64,000 nt of DNA from Proteromonas lacertae (lineage: Eukaryota; Sar; Bigyra; Opalinata; Proteromonadidae): NCBI GenBank assembly GCA_002245135.1, contig NGBS01000871.1, positions 434,001 to 498,000 of the forward strand. Reading direction: 5' to 3'. The position numbers and the translations under genes were made by a program. The notes beneath the pieces were generated by a model. It ran no database searches, was not told the origin of the DNA, and saw only the letters and a list, made by a program, of their open reading frames with translations. Positions 21,408 to 31,564 of this stretch are shown one piece after another. Position 1 is the stretch's first letter; each line of letters begins with the position of its first letter.

Positions 21408-22702
21408 ACTGTAAATGAAACGAATATATTTTCAATATTTAAAAAACAAAAGAACAAATTCATTTTCATTCATTATAATGGTTTTATTAATTCATTAATC
21501 AATTATAAAAATGATTTAAGAGAGTATTTTTGGATTTTATCTATTCTTCGAAAAGTGTAAAGACAATTGAAGAAAGTATTACTCTAAACAAGATTATGAA
21601 GGTAATGGGTTTATGTATGAGAGGAAGACGTTATAAAATTTAAAAAAATGAAACGAATAAATGACAAACTTTTTGAAACACAAAACTATCGATTTTATTG
21701 GCTATTATAAAAAGATAAAAAGAATGAAAGCTATTGCTTTATTAGTGCTTGTTGCTTTACCATTAGCATTCTGTTACAACCTCAAAGCTCGTGAATACTA
21801 CGAGTATGCGTTTGAGACTTACCGAAGACAATACAAAAAAGAGTATGCTTCAGCTGATGAACATATGTATCGTATGCAAATCTTTGCCAATAACCTTGAC
21901 AAGATTGAAATGCACAACCGTGTTCCAAGTGGTTATAAGATGGGAGTAAACAAGTTCAGTGATATGACCTTAGAAGAATTCAAGAATGCTCATTTCTGTG
22001 GATGTTTCAATGGTGTAAAGAATGCTCCAAAGAATGTTCAAGAATTACACATTCATGCTGCTCCTTCCGTTGATTGGACAAGCAAGGGTGCCGTAACTCC
22101 AGTAAAGGATCAAGCTGCTTGTGGTTCCTGTTGGGCTTTCTCTGCCACTGGTGCTTTAGAAAGTGCTGATTTCTTAAAGAATGGTAAATTATTAAGTTTC
22201 TCTGAACAACAATTAGTAGACTGCAGTGGTAAATATGGCAACAATGGTTGTGGAGGTGGTTTAATGACCAGTGCTTTTGAATATGTAAAAGACAATGGTT
22301 TATGTTTAGAAGAAGATTATCCATACACAGCTAAGGATGAAGTATGTAAAACAACCTGCAAGAGTGCAGTTAAACTCAGCAGTTATGTAAATGTAAAGAC
22401 AAACGAAGAAAGTTTAGCAAAAGCTGTAACTCAACAACCAGTATCAGTAGCTGTATATGCTGATCCATTTATGATGTATCAAAGTGGTATATTCGATGAA
22501 CCTTGTGGTGAATTCTTAGATCATGGTGTATTAGCTGTTGGTTATGGTGAAACTGATGAAGGTGTAAAATACTGGAAAGTAAAGAACAGTTGGGGTGAAG
22601 ATTGGGGTGAGAAAGGTTATATTCGTATGATTAAGGATATTGGTGGAACTGGTGAATGTGGTATTGCTGCCATGTCAACCTACCCAGTTGTTTAAACATT
22701 AT
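21408..22702 (+). repeat. Inverted repeat, left arm (1,295 bp)
   Basis: It pairs with 28796-30090 in reverse complement with no net indel: paired coordinates always sum to 51498. I found two mismatches, at 21460 and 21500, both upstream of the protease start; the coding part appears identical. The arm covers the promoter, the full protease gene and 7 nt after the stop. The spacing between the arms is about 6.1 kb. Confidence 0.9.
21724..22695 (+). CDS. Cathepsin L-like cysteine protease, copy A1
   Basis: A papain-family (C1A) preproprotease of 323 residues. Start chosen at 21724 because MKAIALLVLVALPLAFC is a clean signal peptide; the frame stays open to an ATG at 21661, which would put a basic 21-residue leader before it. 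The pro-region is of the I29 type (YEYAFETYRRQYKKEY, with the ERFNIN-like helix). The mature enzyme starts near VDWTSKGAV. Catalytic residues are present: Gln in PVKDQ, Cys in CGSCWAF, His in LDHGVLAVGYG, Asn in KNSWGEDWGEKGY. Disulfide cysteines are conserved. The enzyme probably acts in lysosomes or is secreted. The protein is identical to copy A2 at 28803-29774. Confidence 0.95.
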   Translation: MKAIALLVLVALPLAFCYNLKAREYYEYAFETYRRQYKKEYASADEHMYRMQIFANNLDKIEMHNRVPSGYKMGVNKFSDMTLEEFKNAHFCGCFNGVKNAPKNVQELHIHAAPSVDWTSKGAVTPVKDQAACGSCWAFSATGALESADFLKNGKLLSFSEQQLVDCSGKYGNNGCGGGLMTSAFEYVKDNGLCLEEDYPYTAKDEVCKTTCKSAVKLSSYVNVKTNEESLAKAVTQQPVSVAVYADPFMMYQSGIFDEPCGEFLDHGVLAVGYGETDEGVKYWKVKNSWGEDWGEKGYIRMIKDIGGTGECGIAAMSTYPVV

Positions 22703-22894
22703 TTGAAATTAATCTATTTTGTTTTGTTTTAGGTTTTATATTCATAAGAGTAAAAAACAATAGGATGTTGTGAGTGAATGAATGAAGAGTGAAATAAAGT
22801 AGTTAAATTTAAAAGAATGAAACGAATAAATATGACGAGTTATGTGAAACACAAATATCGCTATTTTATTGGCTATTTAAAAAACCTAAAAAGA

Positions 22895-23866
22895 ATGAAA
22901 GCTCTCGCTCTATTAATCCTTGTTGCCTTACCATTAGCATTCTGTGCTAATTTAAGATCAAGACAATACTATGAATACGCTTTTGAAACATTTAGAAGAC
23001 AATATAAAAAAGAGTATGTTTCAGCTGATGAACATATGTATCGTATTCAAGTATTTGCTGACAATCTTGACAAGATTGAAAGTCACAATGCTGGTAAACA
23101 CTCTTATAGTTTGGGAGTGAATAGATTTGCTGATATGACTTTAGAAGAGTTTAAGAATGCAAAATTCTGTGGATGTTATGGAGGTATTCCTGGTGCCAAG
23201 AAGATTTCTCCACATAGAATACATCAATTAAGAAATCACGATGTAGACTGGACAACCCAAGGAGCAGTTACTCCAGTAAAAGATCAAGGTAGATGTGGAT
23301 CATGCTGGGCATTTTCAGCAACTGGTTCATTAGAAAGTGTAAATTACTTAAAGAATGGTAAATTAATCAGTTTATCAGAACAACAATTAGTAGACTGTGC
23401 TTCTGATTATGGTAATTATGGTTGTAATGGTGGTTTAATGACTGGTGCCTTTGATTATGTTAAAGATCATGGTATCTGTGCTGAAGATGATTATCCATAC
23501 AAAGGTGTTGATGGACAATGTAAAACAACATGCAAACCAGTTGTAAAAATCTCATCTTACGTAAGTGTTGAACAAAAAGAAAGTGCTTTAGAAGAAGCTG
23601 TTACCTTAAATCCAGTTTCAGTAGGTATTAACGCTGATCCTTTAATGTTCTACAGAAGTGGTATTTTTGATGGTGAATGTTCAGAACAATTAGATCACGG
23701 TGTGTTAGCTGTAGGTTATGGTATTGCTGATGGTAAGAAGTATTGGAAAGTGAAAAACAGTTGGGGTGAAAGTTGGGGAGAGAAAGGTTATTTCAGATTT
23801 GCTAAAGATATTGGTGGTCATGGTATGTGTGGTATTGTTGCTGATGCTGCCTATCCAGTAGCTTAA
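22895..23866 (+). CDS. Cathepsin L-like cysteine protease B
   Basis: C1A preproprotease of 323 residues, in tandem 200 nt after copy A1. Start set at 22895 (signal peptide MKALALLILVALPLAFC); the frame is open to 22817. The leader DNA before the signal peptide is clearly related to that of A1, with the same ATGAAACGAATAAAT start, so the pair arose by tandem duplication. The pro-region is almost identical at the DNA level to those of proteases C and D. The mature domain (VDWTTQGAVTPVKDQGRCGS) has diverged. Catalytic Gln, Cys, His (LDHGVLAVGYG) and Asn (KNSWGESWGEKGY) are all present. Confidence 0.95.
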   Translation: MKALALLILVALPLAFCANLRSRQYYEYAFETFRRQYKKEYVSADEHMYRIQVFADNLDKIESHNAGKHSYSLGVNRFADMTLEEFKNAKFCGCYGGIPGAKKISPHRIHQLRNHDVDWTTQGAVTPVKDQGRCGSCWAFSATGSLESVNYLKNGKLISLSEQQLVDCASDYGNYGCNGGLMTGAFDYVKDHGICAEDDYPYKGVDGQCKTTCKPVVKISSYVSVEQKESALEEAVTLNPVSVGINADPLMFYRSGIFDGECSEQLDHGVLAVGYGIADGKKYWKVKNSWGESWGEKGYFRFAKDIGGHGMCGIVADAAYPVA

Positions 23867-23972
23867 AACTGACTGTAATAGTAAATAAAAAGATTTGTAT
23901 TTTGTTTTATGGGGAGATTTATTAAATTTTCATAATTTTAAATATAAAAAGTAAATATGATTATATTCTTAT

Positions 23973-26471
23973 TTATATATTTGGTAGTTTTTCGTCAAAA
24001 TCTCTAGCATACCTTGAAGTGGAAGAAGCTGAAGCATTTTGTCTAAATGGTCCAATTTCATTATCACTATCAACATCATTATTATTCAAGCTAAGCTTGA
24101 CTCTAACTGATAATGAGTTTGAGTGAATAGGTCCTGGTGCAATTGATCTTTTATGTGACATTGCAGTAGGAGGAATAGGAACAGGCGGTTTACTATACTT
24201 TGGATTATCAGATCGTGATCTAGATCTTAGTTCATACTATTTAAATATATAATAAATTATATTGTACATTAAATGGTTCAAAATCAGCTGTTGAATCTGA
24301 TAATAAAGGAGGCATCTAATAATTATTATAATTATAATATGATATTATCATACTTTAAATGATTCAATTGGAGAATATGATAATTGTATTGATGGAGATT
24401 TTCGTTTAGTTTTATGTGAAGTTAATACTTTTTCTCTTTTCTTACTTTTCTTATTGTTATTCTTCTTCTTCTTTCTTTTCTTTTCTTCTTCCATTTCTTC
24501 ACTATTTCAATAAATAATAATAATAATATATATATATACTTTAATGTTGCTATTATTCTATTTACTGTAATTTGTTCTGGATCACTATATTCTAATAGTG
24601 TTTCACATAATTTTTGTCCTATTAATTCATAGTCTGATTGAATCCAATAATATCCTGCCCTTTCACCATGATCACTTCCTGCAAATGTTGTTTCACATGT
24701 ATAACTATTCACTATCTTAAATTCCTTTCTTACAACTTGCTATTATACATATATAATTATAAAAATACTCTTCCTGTAGAATCTCTTGATTTTTTCATTT
24801 TATAATTACTATCTTCATATGAAAATAACTCACATTTTTCACTCATTATAAATGGCAATATTCTTTCTTTTCTTTTCAATTCTCCTTTTTTATTCTCACA
24901 ACCATATAAAAATACATTCATCTTCCTACTATGAGCGTGTAAATCAACATACAATACAACTGGTCTTTCAAATATAAACGCTTTCATCATTTCTTTAGTA
25001 TAATATATTGTTGGATTTGTTACTGGATCTGGTGTAGACCAACATCTATTTAGATCAACACCTCCTAAACCACATCGATAACTACCTATGATTACACCAT
25101 CTATATTCAACATTGGAACAATCTATATATAAATAATATTAAAAAATATATATATATAAATGGTATATATATACTTTAAATATAAAATTATCTCTCAATA
25201 TCATCGCTTCTACTGATGAACCAACTAAGAAATCAATTACACCCTATTAATAATAAATAAAAGCCATTATTATACTTTCATCATATATGAACCTGGAGTT
25301 TCACCTGGATGAACTCTCGCAGTTATCACCACTCCTTTCTTATTTTTTGTTGTATAACTATCAGATATTGGTGAAGTAATAGTTAATAAAAAGCATGGAT
25401 TACCTGCCACTGTATAACATAAAGTACTACGCTTTATATATGGTGATGTTAATGGATTTTTTTCTAAAAATGACAAGTGTTTTTTTAAATCTGTATATGT
25501 ATAAGGAAATGCATAAGATATATAAACTGTATCATGATCATTAGAGAAATCTAATGTAAAAGTGGCAGTGTAATAATTGCAATTTACATTCATTCTATTA
25601 ATTTCATTTTGATAGTAAGAGATATTTGTTCCACTTCTAAACCATCCTGTTCCATATATTACTGAATCCATATCACTATATACCAGCGGTTGCATTCCAT
25701 CATTAAATACACTATTTGGTTTGATTAGGTTTAAAATGTTAAATTTATATTTCATATTTTTCCTTGTATTAGAGACTGAAAAATAAAACCATTGAGTATG
25801 TCCTAGAGAATTGACATCTGGATTTAGAAATAAATCATATTCCATATCGCTCCTATACAGATATATATAATAACTATTAAAAATATACACTTTAATTGCT
25901 TTACGAAGATTTCCAGATTCAAATCTACTCTCAAATACTAAAGTTAAGTCATTGACTGATTTTGGTTTATACCATTGAGGTGGATTATTTGTATACTATA
26001 TTTAAAAAAATAATAATTAAAAATATATTGCAATACTCCAATATCTGGATCTAAACTGTCATATACTAATTCATGATCTGCTGTGTAAGATAAGAGTCTT
26101 GCATTGTCTTGTGAATTTGAAAATGACATATCATAATCATCAGGATTTAACATACATTGTTCTAAAGGAGAGAGAATTGAACTCATTGGTTCTCTTGAAG
26201 GCCAACGAAATGGGAAGGGTAATCCTCTATGATAATATAATTATATAGTTATACGTATTTGGAGGAATTGTAGGATCTAAAGGATCTGGGGGAAGAATTC
26301 TGTTTTCTATTATACTTGACAAGGAAACAACTGGAGGTCCAGGTACCTAACAAAACAATAAGAATATTGAAATACTAATGTGTCTATGTAATGAGCTACT
26401 AGAGAAATTGTTCGACTTCTTGCTTCACCTTCGACTTCAGAACCAGAATCAGTGCTATCAGCATCGTCCAT
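23973..26471 (-). CDS. Cytosolic carboxypeptidase (tubulin deglutamylase family, M14B)
   Basis: Exons in gene order are 26471-26400, 26346-26255, 26226-26037, 25995-25889, 25852-25276, 25243-25175, 25122-24769, 24739-24540, 24501-24354, 24315-24268 and 24236-23973. They form 706 residues with introns of 28-53 nt, and all phases agree. The N-terminal beta domain typical of CCPs is present (FESGNLRKAIKV, YDLFLNPDVNSLGHTQWFYF). The zinc site is HPGE in ARVHPGETPGS plus His in YVDLHAHS; the substrate-site Asn-Arg is in DLNRCW; the catalytic Glu lies in SYTCETTF. CCP enzymes trim glutamates from tubulin tails, mainly in axonemes and centrioles, so the gene supports a flagellated organism. The C-terminal tail is low-complexity and basic (RRKKK-like, then Ser-rich). 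The gene sits inside the protease cluster but is unrelated to it. Confidence 0.92.
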
Positions 26472-26534
26472 ATAATTTCAAAAATAGATTTACTTGATTT
26501 TAATCAATATTTTGAATTATTTCAAAATAAATAA

Positions 26535-26620
26535 TAAAATATATTCGTTATGTTTGATTTAAATTCAAAATTTCTCATTAACAACACAATAACAATTATA
26601 TACTATTTAACAATTATTCC
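26535..26620 (-). repeat. Duplicated flank after protease C
   Basis: About 85 nt closely related to 27612-27700, the equivalent place after protease D. Both contain ATATTCGTTATGTT and TCTCATTAACAA and end at the stop codon. It shows that the protease unit was duplicated in tandem together with its downstream DNA. The copy here also serves as the upstream region of the carboxypeptidase gene. Confidence 0.75.
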
Positions 26621-27591
26621 ATTACAGGATATGAAGCATCAGCTGCAATACCACACATTCCATGACCACCAATATCTTTAGCAAATCTGAAATAACCTTT
26701 CTCTCCCCAACTTTCACCCCAACTATTTTTCACTTTCCAATACTTCTTACCATCAGCAACACCATAACCTACAGCTAAAACACCATGATTTAATTGTTCA
26801 ACACACTCATCATCATAAATACCACCTTGATAGAATTGTAATGGATCAGCATTAATAGCAACAGATACTGGATTTAAGGCAATAGCTTCTTCTAAAGCTT
26901 TTTCATTTGGTTCAACATCTACGTATGAAGAGACGTGAACAACTGGTTTACAGGTTGTATTACATACATCATAATCCCTGCCTGTGTACCAATAATCATT
27001 TTCAGAACAAATACCATTATCTTTGACATATTCAAAAGCATTAGTCATTTTACCACCATAACAGCCAAAATTACCATATTTACTACTACAATCAATCAAT
27101 TGCTGTTTGGATAAAACAATCATTTTACCATTTTTGATAAAGTTTAAACTTTCCATTGCACCAGTTGCTGAAAATGCCCAGCATGATCCACATCTACCTT
27201 GATTTCTTACAGGTGCAACAGCTCCTTGGGTTGTCCAGTCTACATCGTGATTTCTTAATTGATGTACTTTGTGTGGAGCATATTTTTTTGCACCAGGAAT
27301 ACCTCCATAACATCCACAGAATCTTGCATTCTTGAATTCTTCTAAAGTCATATCAGCAAATCTATTCACTCCCAAACTATAAGAGTGTTTACCAGCATTG
27401 TGACTTTCAATCTTGTCAAGATTGTCAGCAAATACTTGAATACGATACATGTGTTCATCAGCTGAAACATACTCTTTTTTATATTGTCTTCTAAATGTTT
27501 CAAAAGCGTATTCATAGTATTGTCTTGATCTTAAATTAGCACAGAATGCTAATGGTAAGGCAACAAGGATTAATAGAGTGATATATCTCAT
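26614..27591 (-). CDS. Cathepsin L-like cysteine protease C
   Basis: C1A preproprotease of 325 residues with signal peptide MRYITLLILVALPLAFC and an I29 pro-region. Catalytic residues: Gln in VRNQGRCGSCWAF, Cys in the same motif, His in LNHGVLAVGYG, Asn in KNSWGESWGEKGY. The mature domain is the most diverged of the five: LSKQQLIDC replaces LSEQQLVDC, and YWYTGRDYD replaces the YPYxAKD form. This may give a different substrate preference. Its pro-region is nearly identical to that of protease D, including at silent sites. The start follows an AACGAATATATTTT motif by about 40 nt. Confidence 0.95.
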   Translation of the reverse strand: MRYITLLILVALPLAFCANLRSRQYYEYAFETFRRQYKKEYVSADEHMYRIQVFADNLDKIESHNAGKHSYSLGVNRFADMTLEEFKNARFCGCYGGIPGAKKYAPHKVHQLRNHDVDWTTQGAVAPVRNQGRCGSCWAFSATGAMESLNFIKNGKMIVLSKQQLIDCSSKYGNFGCYGGKMTNAFEYVKDNGICSENDYWYTGRDYDVCNTTCKPVVHVSSYVDVEPNEKALEEAIALNPVSVAINADPLQFYQGGIYDDECVEQLNHGVLAVGYGVADGKKYWKVKNSWGESWGEKGYFRFAKDIGGHGMCGIAADASYPVME

Positions 27592-27611
27592 TATTTTAAA
27601 AAATATATTTC

Positions 27612-27700
27612 AAAAATATATTCGTTATGTTCGATTTAAATTCAAAATATCTCATTAACAAAACAGTATCACAATTACATACTCTATAAAAGTTATTCCA
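27612..27700 (-). repeat. Duplicated flank after protease D / upstream of protease C
   Basis: The partner of 26535-26620, with scattered substitutions. It carries the AACGAATATATTTT motif on the minus strand, upstream of protease C, and runs to the stop codon of protease D. Confidence 0.75.
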
Positions 27701-28667
27701 CTACTGGGTATGAAGCTGTTTCTGCTATACCACATTGACCAAATCCGCCTATGTCCTTAATAAAACGGAAATAACCTTTCTCACCCCAACTTTCACCCCA
27801 ACTGTTCTTCACTTTCCAATACTTCATACCATCAACACTTCCATAACCAACAGCTAACACACCGTGATTCAAAGATCCAGCACATCCTCCATCATAAATT
27901 CCATCTTTATAAAATTGTAATGGATCAGCATTAATACCCACTGAAACTGGGTTTAAGTTAACAGCATCTTGTAAGGCTTTTTCATTTGGTTCAACATTAA
28001 CATATGATGAGATGTGGACAGCTGCTTTACAGGTGGTTTTACATACTTCATCTTTAGCTGTGTATTGATAGTCTTCTTCTAAACAAATTCCATGATCTTT
28101 AACATAATCAAAAGCTTGATCCATCAAACCACCTCCACATCCAAAGTTGCCATACTCACCACTACAATCTACTAATTGCTGTTCTGATAATCTTATTAAT
28201 TTACCATTCTTTAAGTAATTTACACTTTCTAATGAACCAGTTGCTGAAAATGCCCAACAAGATCCACAAGCAGCTTGATCTTTTACTGGAGTAACTGCTC
28301 CTTGGGTTGTCCAATCGAAATTATGTGCTCTGAGTTGATGTATTCTATGTGGAGCATATTTTTTTGCACCAGGAATACCTCCATAACATCCACAGAATTT
28401 TGCATTCTTAAACTCTTCTAAAGTCATATCAGCAAATCTATTCACTCCCAAACTATAAGAGTGTTTACCAGCATTGTGACTTTCAATCTTGTCAAGATTG
28501 TCAGCAAATACTTGAATACGATACATATGTTCATCAGCTGAAACATACTCTTTTTTATATTGTCTTCTAAATGTTTCAAAAGCGTATTCATAGTATTGTC
28601 TTGATCTTAAATTAGCACAGAATGCTAATGGTAAGGCAACAAGGATTAATAGAGTGATATATCTCAT
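27693..28667 (-). CDS. Cathepsin L-like cysteine protease D
   Basis: C1A preproprotease of 324 residues. The start is placed at 28667, the MRYITLLILV signal peptide, because the upstream in-frame extension to 28730 would bury the signal peptide behind 21 residues. Gln (PVKDQAACGS), Cys, His (LNHGVLAVGYG) and Asn (KNSWGESWGEKGY) are intact. The pro-region matches B and C, while the mature domain has features of both A and B (PVKDQAACGSCWAF like A; GSLESVNYLKNGKL like B). This mosaic form points to recombination within the cluster. Confidence 0.95.
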   Translation of the reverse strand: MRYITLLILVALPLAFCANLRSRQYYEYAFETFRRQYKKEYVSADEHMYRIQVFADNLDKIESHNAGKHSYSLGVNRFADMTLEEFKNAKFCGCYGGIPGAKKYAPHRIHQLRAHNFDWTTQGAVTPVKDQAACGSCWAFSATGSLESVNYLKNGKLIRLSEQQLVDCSGEYGNFGCGGGLMDQAFDYVKDHGICLEEDYQYTAKDEVCKTTCKAAVHISSYVNVEPNEKALQDAVNLNPVSVGINADPLQFYKDGIYDGGCAGSLNHGVLAVGYGSVDGMKYWKVKNSWGESWGEKGYFRFIKDIGGFGQCGIAETASYPVVE

Positions 28668-28795
28668 GATTTTAAAAATGCAATATAGCCGTTTCAAAAT
28701 GAAAAGACATTTCAAAACTATCATATTCAATCACATAAATATTATTTTATTATGTTTCCTAATATCAAACAAACAAATATATCACACCAGTAAGG

Positions 28796-30090
28796 ATAAT
28801 GTTTAAACAACTGGGTAGGTTGACATGGCAGCAATACCACATTCACCAGTTCCACCAATATCCTTAATCATACGAATATAACCTTTCTCACCCCAATCTT
28901 CACCCCAACTGTTCTTTACTTTCCAGTATTTTACACCTTCATCAGTTTCACCATAACCAACAGCTAATACACCATGATCTAAGAATTCACCACAAGGTTC
29001 ATCGAATATACCACTTTGATACATCATAAATGGATCAGCATATACAGCTACTGATACTGGTTGTTGAGTTACAGCTTTTGCTAAACTTTCTTCGTTTGTC
29101 TTTACATTTACATAACTGCTGAGTTTAACTGCACTCTTGCAGGTTGTTTTACATACTTCATCCTTAGCTGTGTATGGATAATCTTCTTCTAAACATAAAC
29201 CATTGTCTTTTACATATTCAAAAGCACTGGTCATTAAACCACCTCCACAACCATTGTTGCCATATTTACCACTGCAGTCTACTAATTGTTGTTCAGAGAA
29301 ACTTAATAATTTACCATTCTTTAAGAAATCAGCACTTTCTAAAGCACCAGTGGCAGAGAAAGCCCAACAGGAACCACAAGCAGCTTGATCCTTTACTGGA
29401 GTTACGGCACCCTTGCTTGTCCAATCAACGGAAGGAGCAGCATGAATGTGTAATTCTTGAACATTCTTTGGAGCATTCTTTACACCATTGAAACATCCAC
29501 AGAAATGAGCATTCTTGAATTCTTCTAAGGTCATATCACTGAACTTGTTTACTCCCATCTTATAACCACTTGGAACACGGTTGTGCATTTCAATCTTGTC
29601 AAGGTTATTGGCAAAGATTTGCATACGATACATATGTTCATCAGCTGAAGCATACTCTTTTTTGTATTGTCTTCGGTAAGTCTCAAACGCATACTCGTAG
29701 TATTCACGAGCTTTGAGGTTGTAACAGAATGCTAATGGTAAAGCAACAAGCACTAATAAAGCAATAGCTTTCATTCTTTTTATCTTTTTATAATAGCCAA
29801 TAAAATCGATAGTTTTGTGTTTCAAAAAGTTTGTCATTTATTCGTTTCATTTTTTTAAATTTTATAACGTCTTCCTCTCATACATAAACCCATTACCTTC
29901 ATAATCTTGTTTAGAGTAATACTTTCTTCAATTGTCTTTACACTTTTCGAAGAATAGATAAAATCCAAAAATACTCTCTTAAATCATTTTTATAATTAAT
30001 TAATGAATTAATAAAACCATTATAATGAATGAAAATGTATTTGTTCTTTTGTTTTTTAAATATTGAAAATATATTCGTTTCATTTACAGT
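28796..30090 (-). repeat. Inverted repeat, right arm (1,295 bp)
   Basis: Reverse-complement partner of 21408-22702 with two mismatches seen (30038 and 29998). Homology stops abruptly at both ends: at 30090/30091 on the outer side and 28796/28795 on the inner side. Confidence 0.9.
28803..29774 (-). CDS. Cathepsin L-like cysteine protease, copy A2
   Basis: The protein is identical to A1 (21724-22695), encoded in the opposite direction within the right arm of the inverted repeat. Start at 29774 for the signal peptide MKAIALLVLVALPLAFC. All catalytic residues are intact, so both copies are probably functional. Identity at silent sites across the coding region implies very recent duplication or ongoing gene conversion. 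A collapsed or duplicated assembly artefact is less likely, because the two flanks differ completely. Confidence 0.95.
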   Translation of the reverse strand: MKAIALLVLVALPLAFCYNLKAREYYEYAFETYRRQYKKEYASADEHMYRMQIFANNLDKIEMHNRVPSGYKMGVNKFSDMTLEEFKNAHFCGCFNGVKNAPKNVQELHIHAAPSVDWTSKGAVTPVKDQAACGSCWAFSATGALESADFLKNGKLLSFSEQQLVDCSGKYGNNGCGGGLMTSAFEYVKDNGLCLEEDYPYTAKDEVCKTTCKSAVKLSSYVNVKTNEESLAKAVTQQPVSVAVYADPFMMYQSGIFDEPCGEFLDHGVLAVGYGETDEGVKYWKVKNSWGEDWGEKGYIRMIKDIGGTGECGIAAMSTYPVV

Positions 30091-30140
30091 ATGTTTATTG
30101 ATTGTTGGTCCAATTGCAATAATTCATATTAATAATATTC

Positions 30141-30178
30141 ATAGATAAATTCATTCAGTTTTCAACAAAAATAAAAAA
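30141..30178 (+). repeat. 38-bp direct repeat, right copy
   Basis: A perfect copy of 21367-21404 in the same orientation, 50 nt outside the right inverted-repeat arm. Here it is detached from any LRR gene, so it looks like a left-over 5' fragment of that gene or a duplicated break-point sequence. Confidence 0.85.
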
Positions 30179-30317
30179 TAAAAATATAAAAGAAAAATAT
30201 AAATCTTTCATTTATATAATTAATTGGAGGATATATACTATTAGAATCTTATAAACGGGTAATATTTGGATTAAAATACATTAATACTAAACATAATTGT
30301 TTGGGGAAAATTTACAC

Positions 30318-31359
30318 TTAAGAATTTTTACATTTCACAATATGATGACAGTATTGCATTGGATATTTTGAAATATGTTTACATTTATCACATTGAAACA
30401 GTGGCTTATTTCTCTTGTTGAAAAACATCAAAGACATCTTCAAATGAATAATTAGTGACTTTTCATAAATAAACTTCGTCAACATTGGATTCTTTGTCAA
30501 AGGAAAGAATGAGAATATCTAAAATAATATAAATAATAACAGTAATATGATATACTTTTACAGAATTAAATTTGTATTTATTTTTATGTTGGATATACCA
30601 CGCATATGCGAATGTATATGGTAAAAGATCAGATCGTGCCTGATTTGCAGCATTTGTGAATAAAGTTAGACACATACCTTCAGATATTGACAATCGAAGT
30701 AAATCTCGCATTAAAATAACGGTTTCTTCAACTGCAAGAGATCCTTTCGAATCTTTATCTGCTACTCTGCAAAATAAATAAAATAAAGTTTTTTCTCTGG
30801 ATTGGTACTATTTAAAAATTAGAAAAATATAAAAATTTTACTTTTTCTTCATATAATACTAAAGCATAATCATTGATTTGACACTTAGCTTGTTTGTAGA
30901 AAAATTCATTAATATCACTATTTAACGACAAAGTCTCTAACAGATGAACACATCCACTTTGTGTCTCTTTAATTACATTTTCTCTAAAAACTCTTCTAGT
31001 TTCGTATGATTCTTTGTAAGGCTTTAGCACTCTATATCTTCTATATGTTTTTTGTATCACTGTTGCTGCAGCATCATCTGTTAATGGAATTGATCTTCTT
31101 GTAATGATTGGAGTGGCTGACTCTATTTTTATTCCGTTCAATAGACTACTTCGGAAAGTTTCATATGACATCACTCTTTGACATGAACCTCTAGCACTAT
31201 TATCAATTGAGAATGAACTGTTATTTGACGGAATGTGTAATTGATATGAATATCTCGGCAAAAAATTCTGGATACCACTAAGATCGGTAGGAAACTATAA
31301 CTTAGAAGAACAATATTAAATACTCTGGGACCTTTCTTAGGTGAAAATGGACGTGCCAT
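30318..31359 (-). CDS. IQ-motif and C-terminal Cys/His zinc protein, unrecognised family
   Basis: Exons in gene order are 31359-31324, 31294-30842, 30807-30562 and 30518-30318, 311 residues, with introns of 29, 34 and 43 nt. The only firm motif is an IQ calmodulin-binding sequence (AATVIQKTYRRYRV) around residue 75. An EF-hand-like acidic segment follows (DKDSKGSLAVEE). The C-terminus has a CxxC...CHH...C cluster (CDKCKHI, YCHHIVKC) that could bind zinc. The IQ and EF-like pairing suggests calcium/calmodulin signalling, perhaps flagellar, but this is a guess. A TGAAACGAAT motif lies about 85 nt upstream. Confidence 0.65.
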
Positions 31360-31564
31360 ATTTATTACTTATATTTCTATTTATAACTATTTAAAAACCA
31401 AACACTTCTTGCATATGAAGAAAATCACCTTTTAATTATAAATATTCGTTTCACACTAAAAAATAATCTGTTACACTCTTTCCATCTTCTAAAAAGTCAC
31501 TTGTCACAGATTTGGATGTATATTTTAAGATTTTAAACAAACAATTATTCATATTATCATTAAA

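Noticed and set aside
21661-21723. N-terminal extension of protease A1 from the first ATG
   Set aside because: It would place a basic leader in front of a standard signal peptide; more likely 5' leader DNA kept open by chance.
29174-29491. 105-codon ORF antisense to protease A2, with an identical copy at 22007-22324
   Set aside because: Shadow frames of the identical protease genes; His/Leu/Asn-rich translation without a domain.
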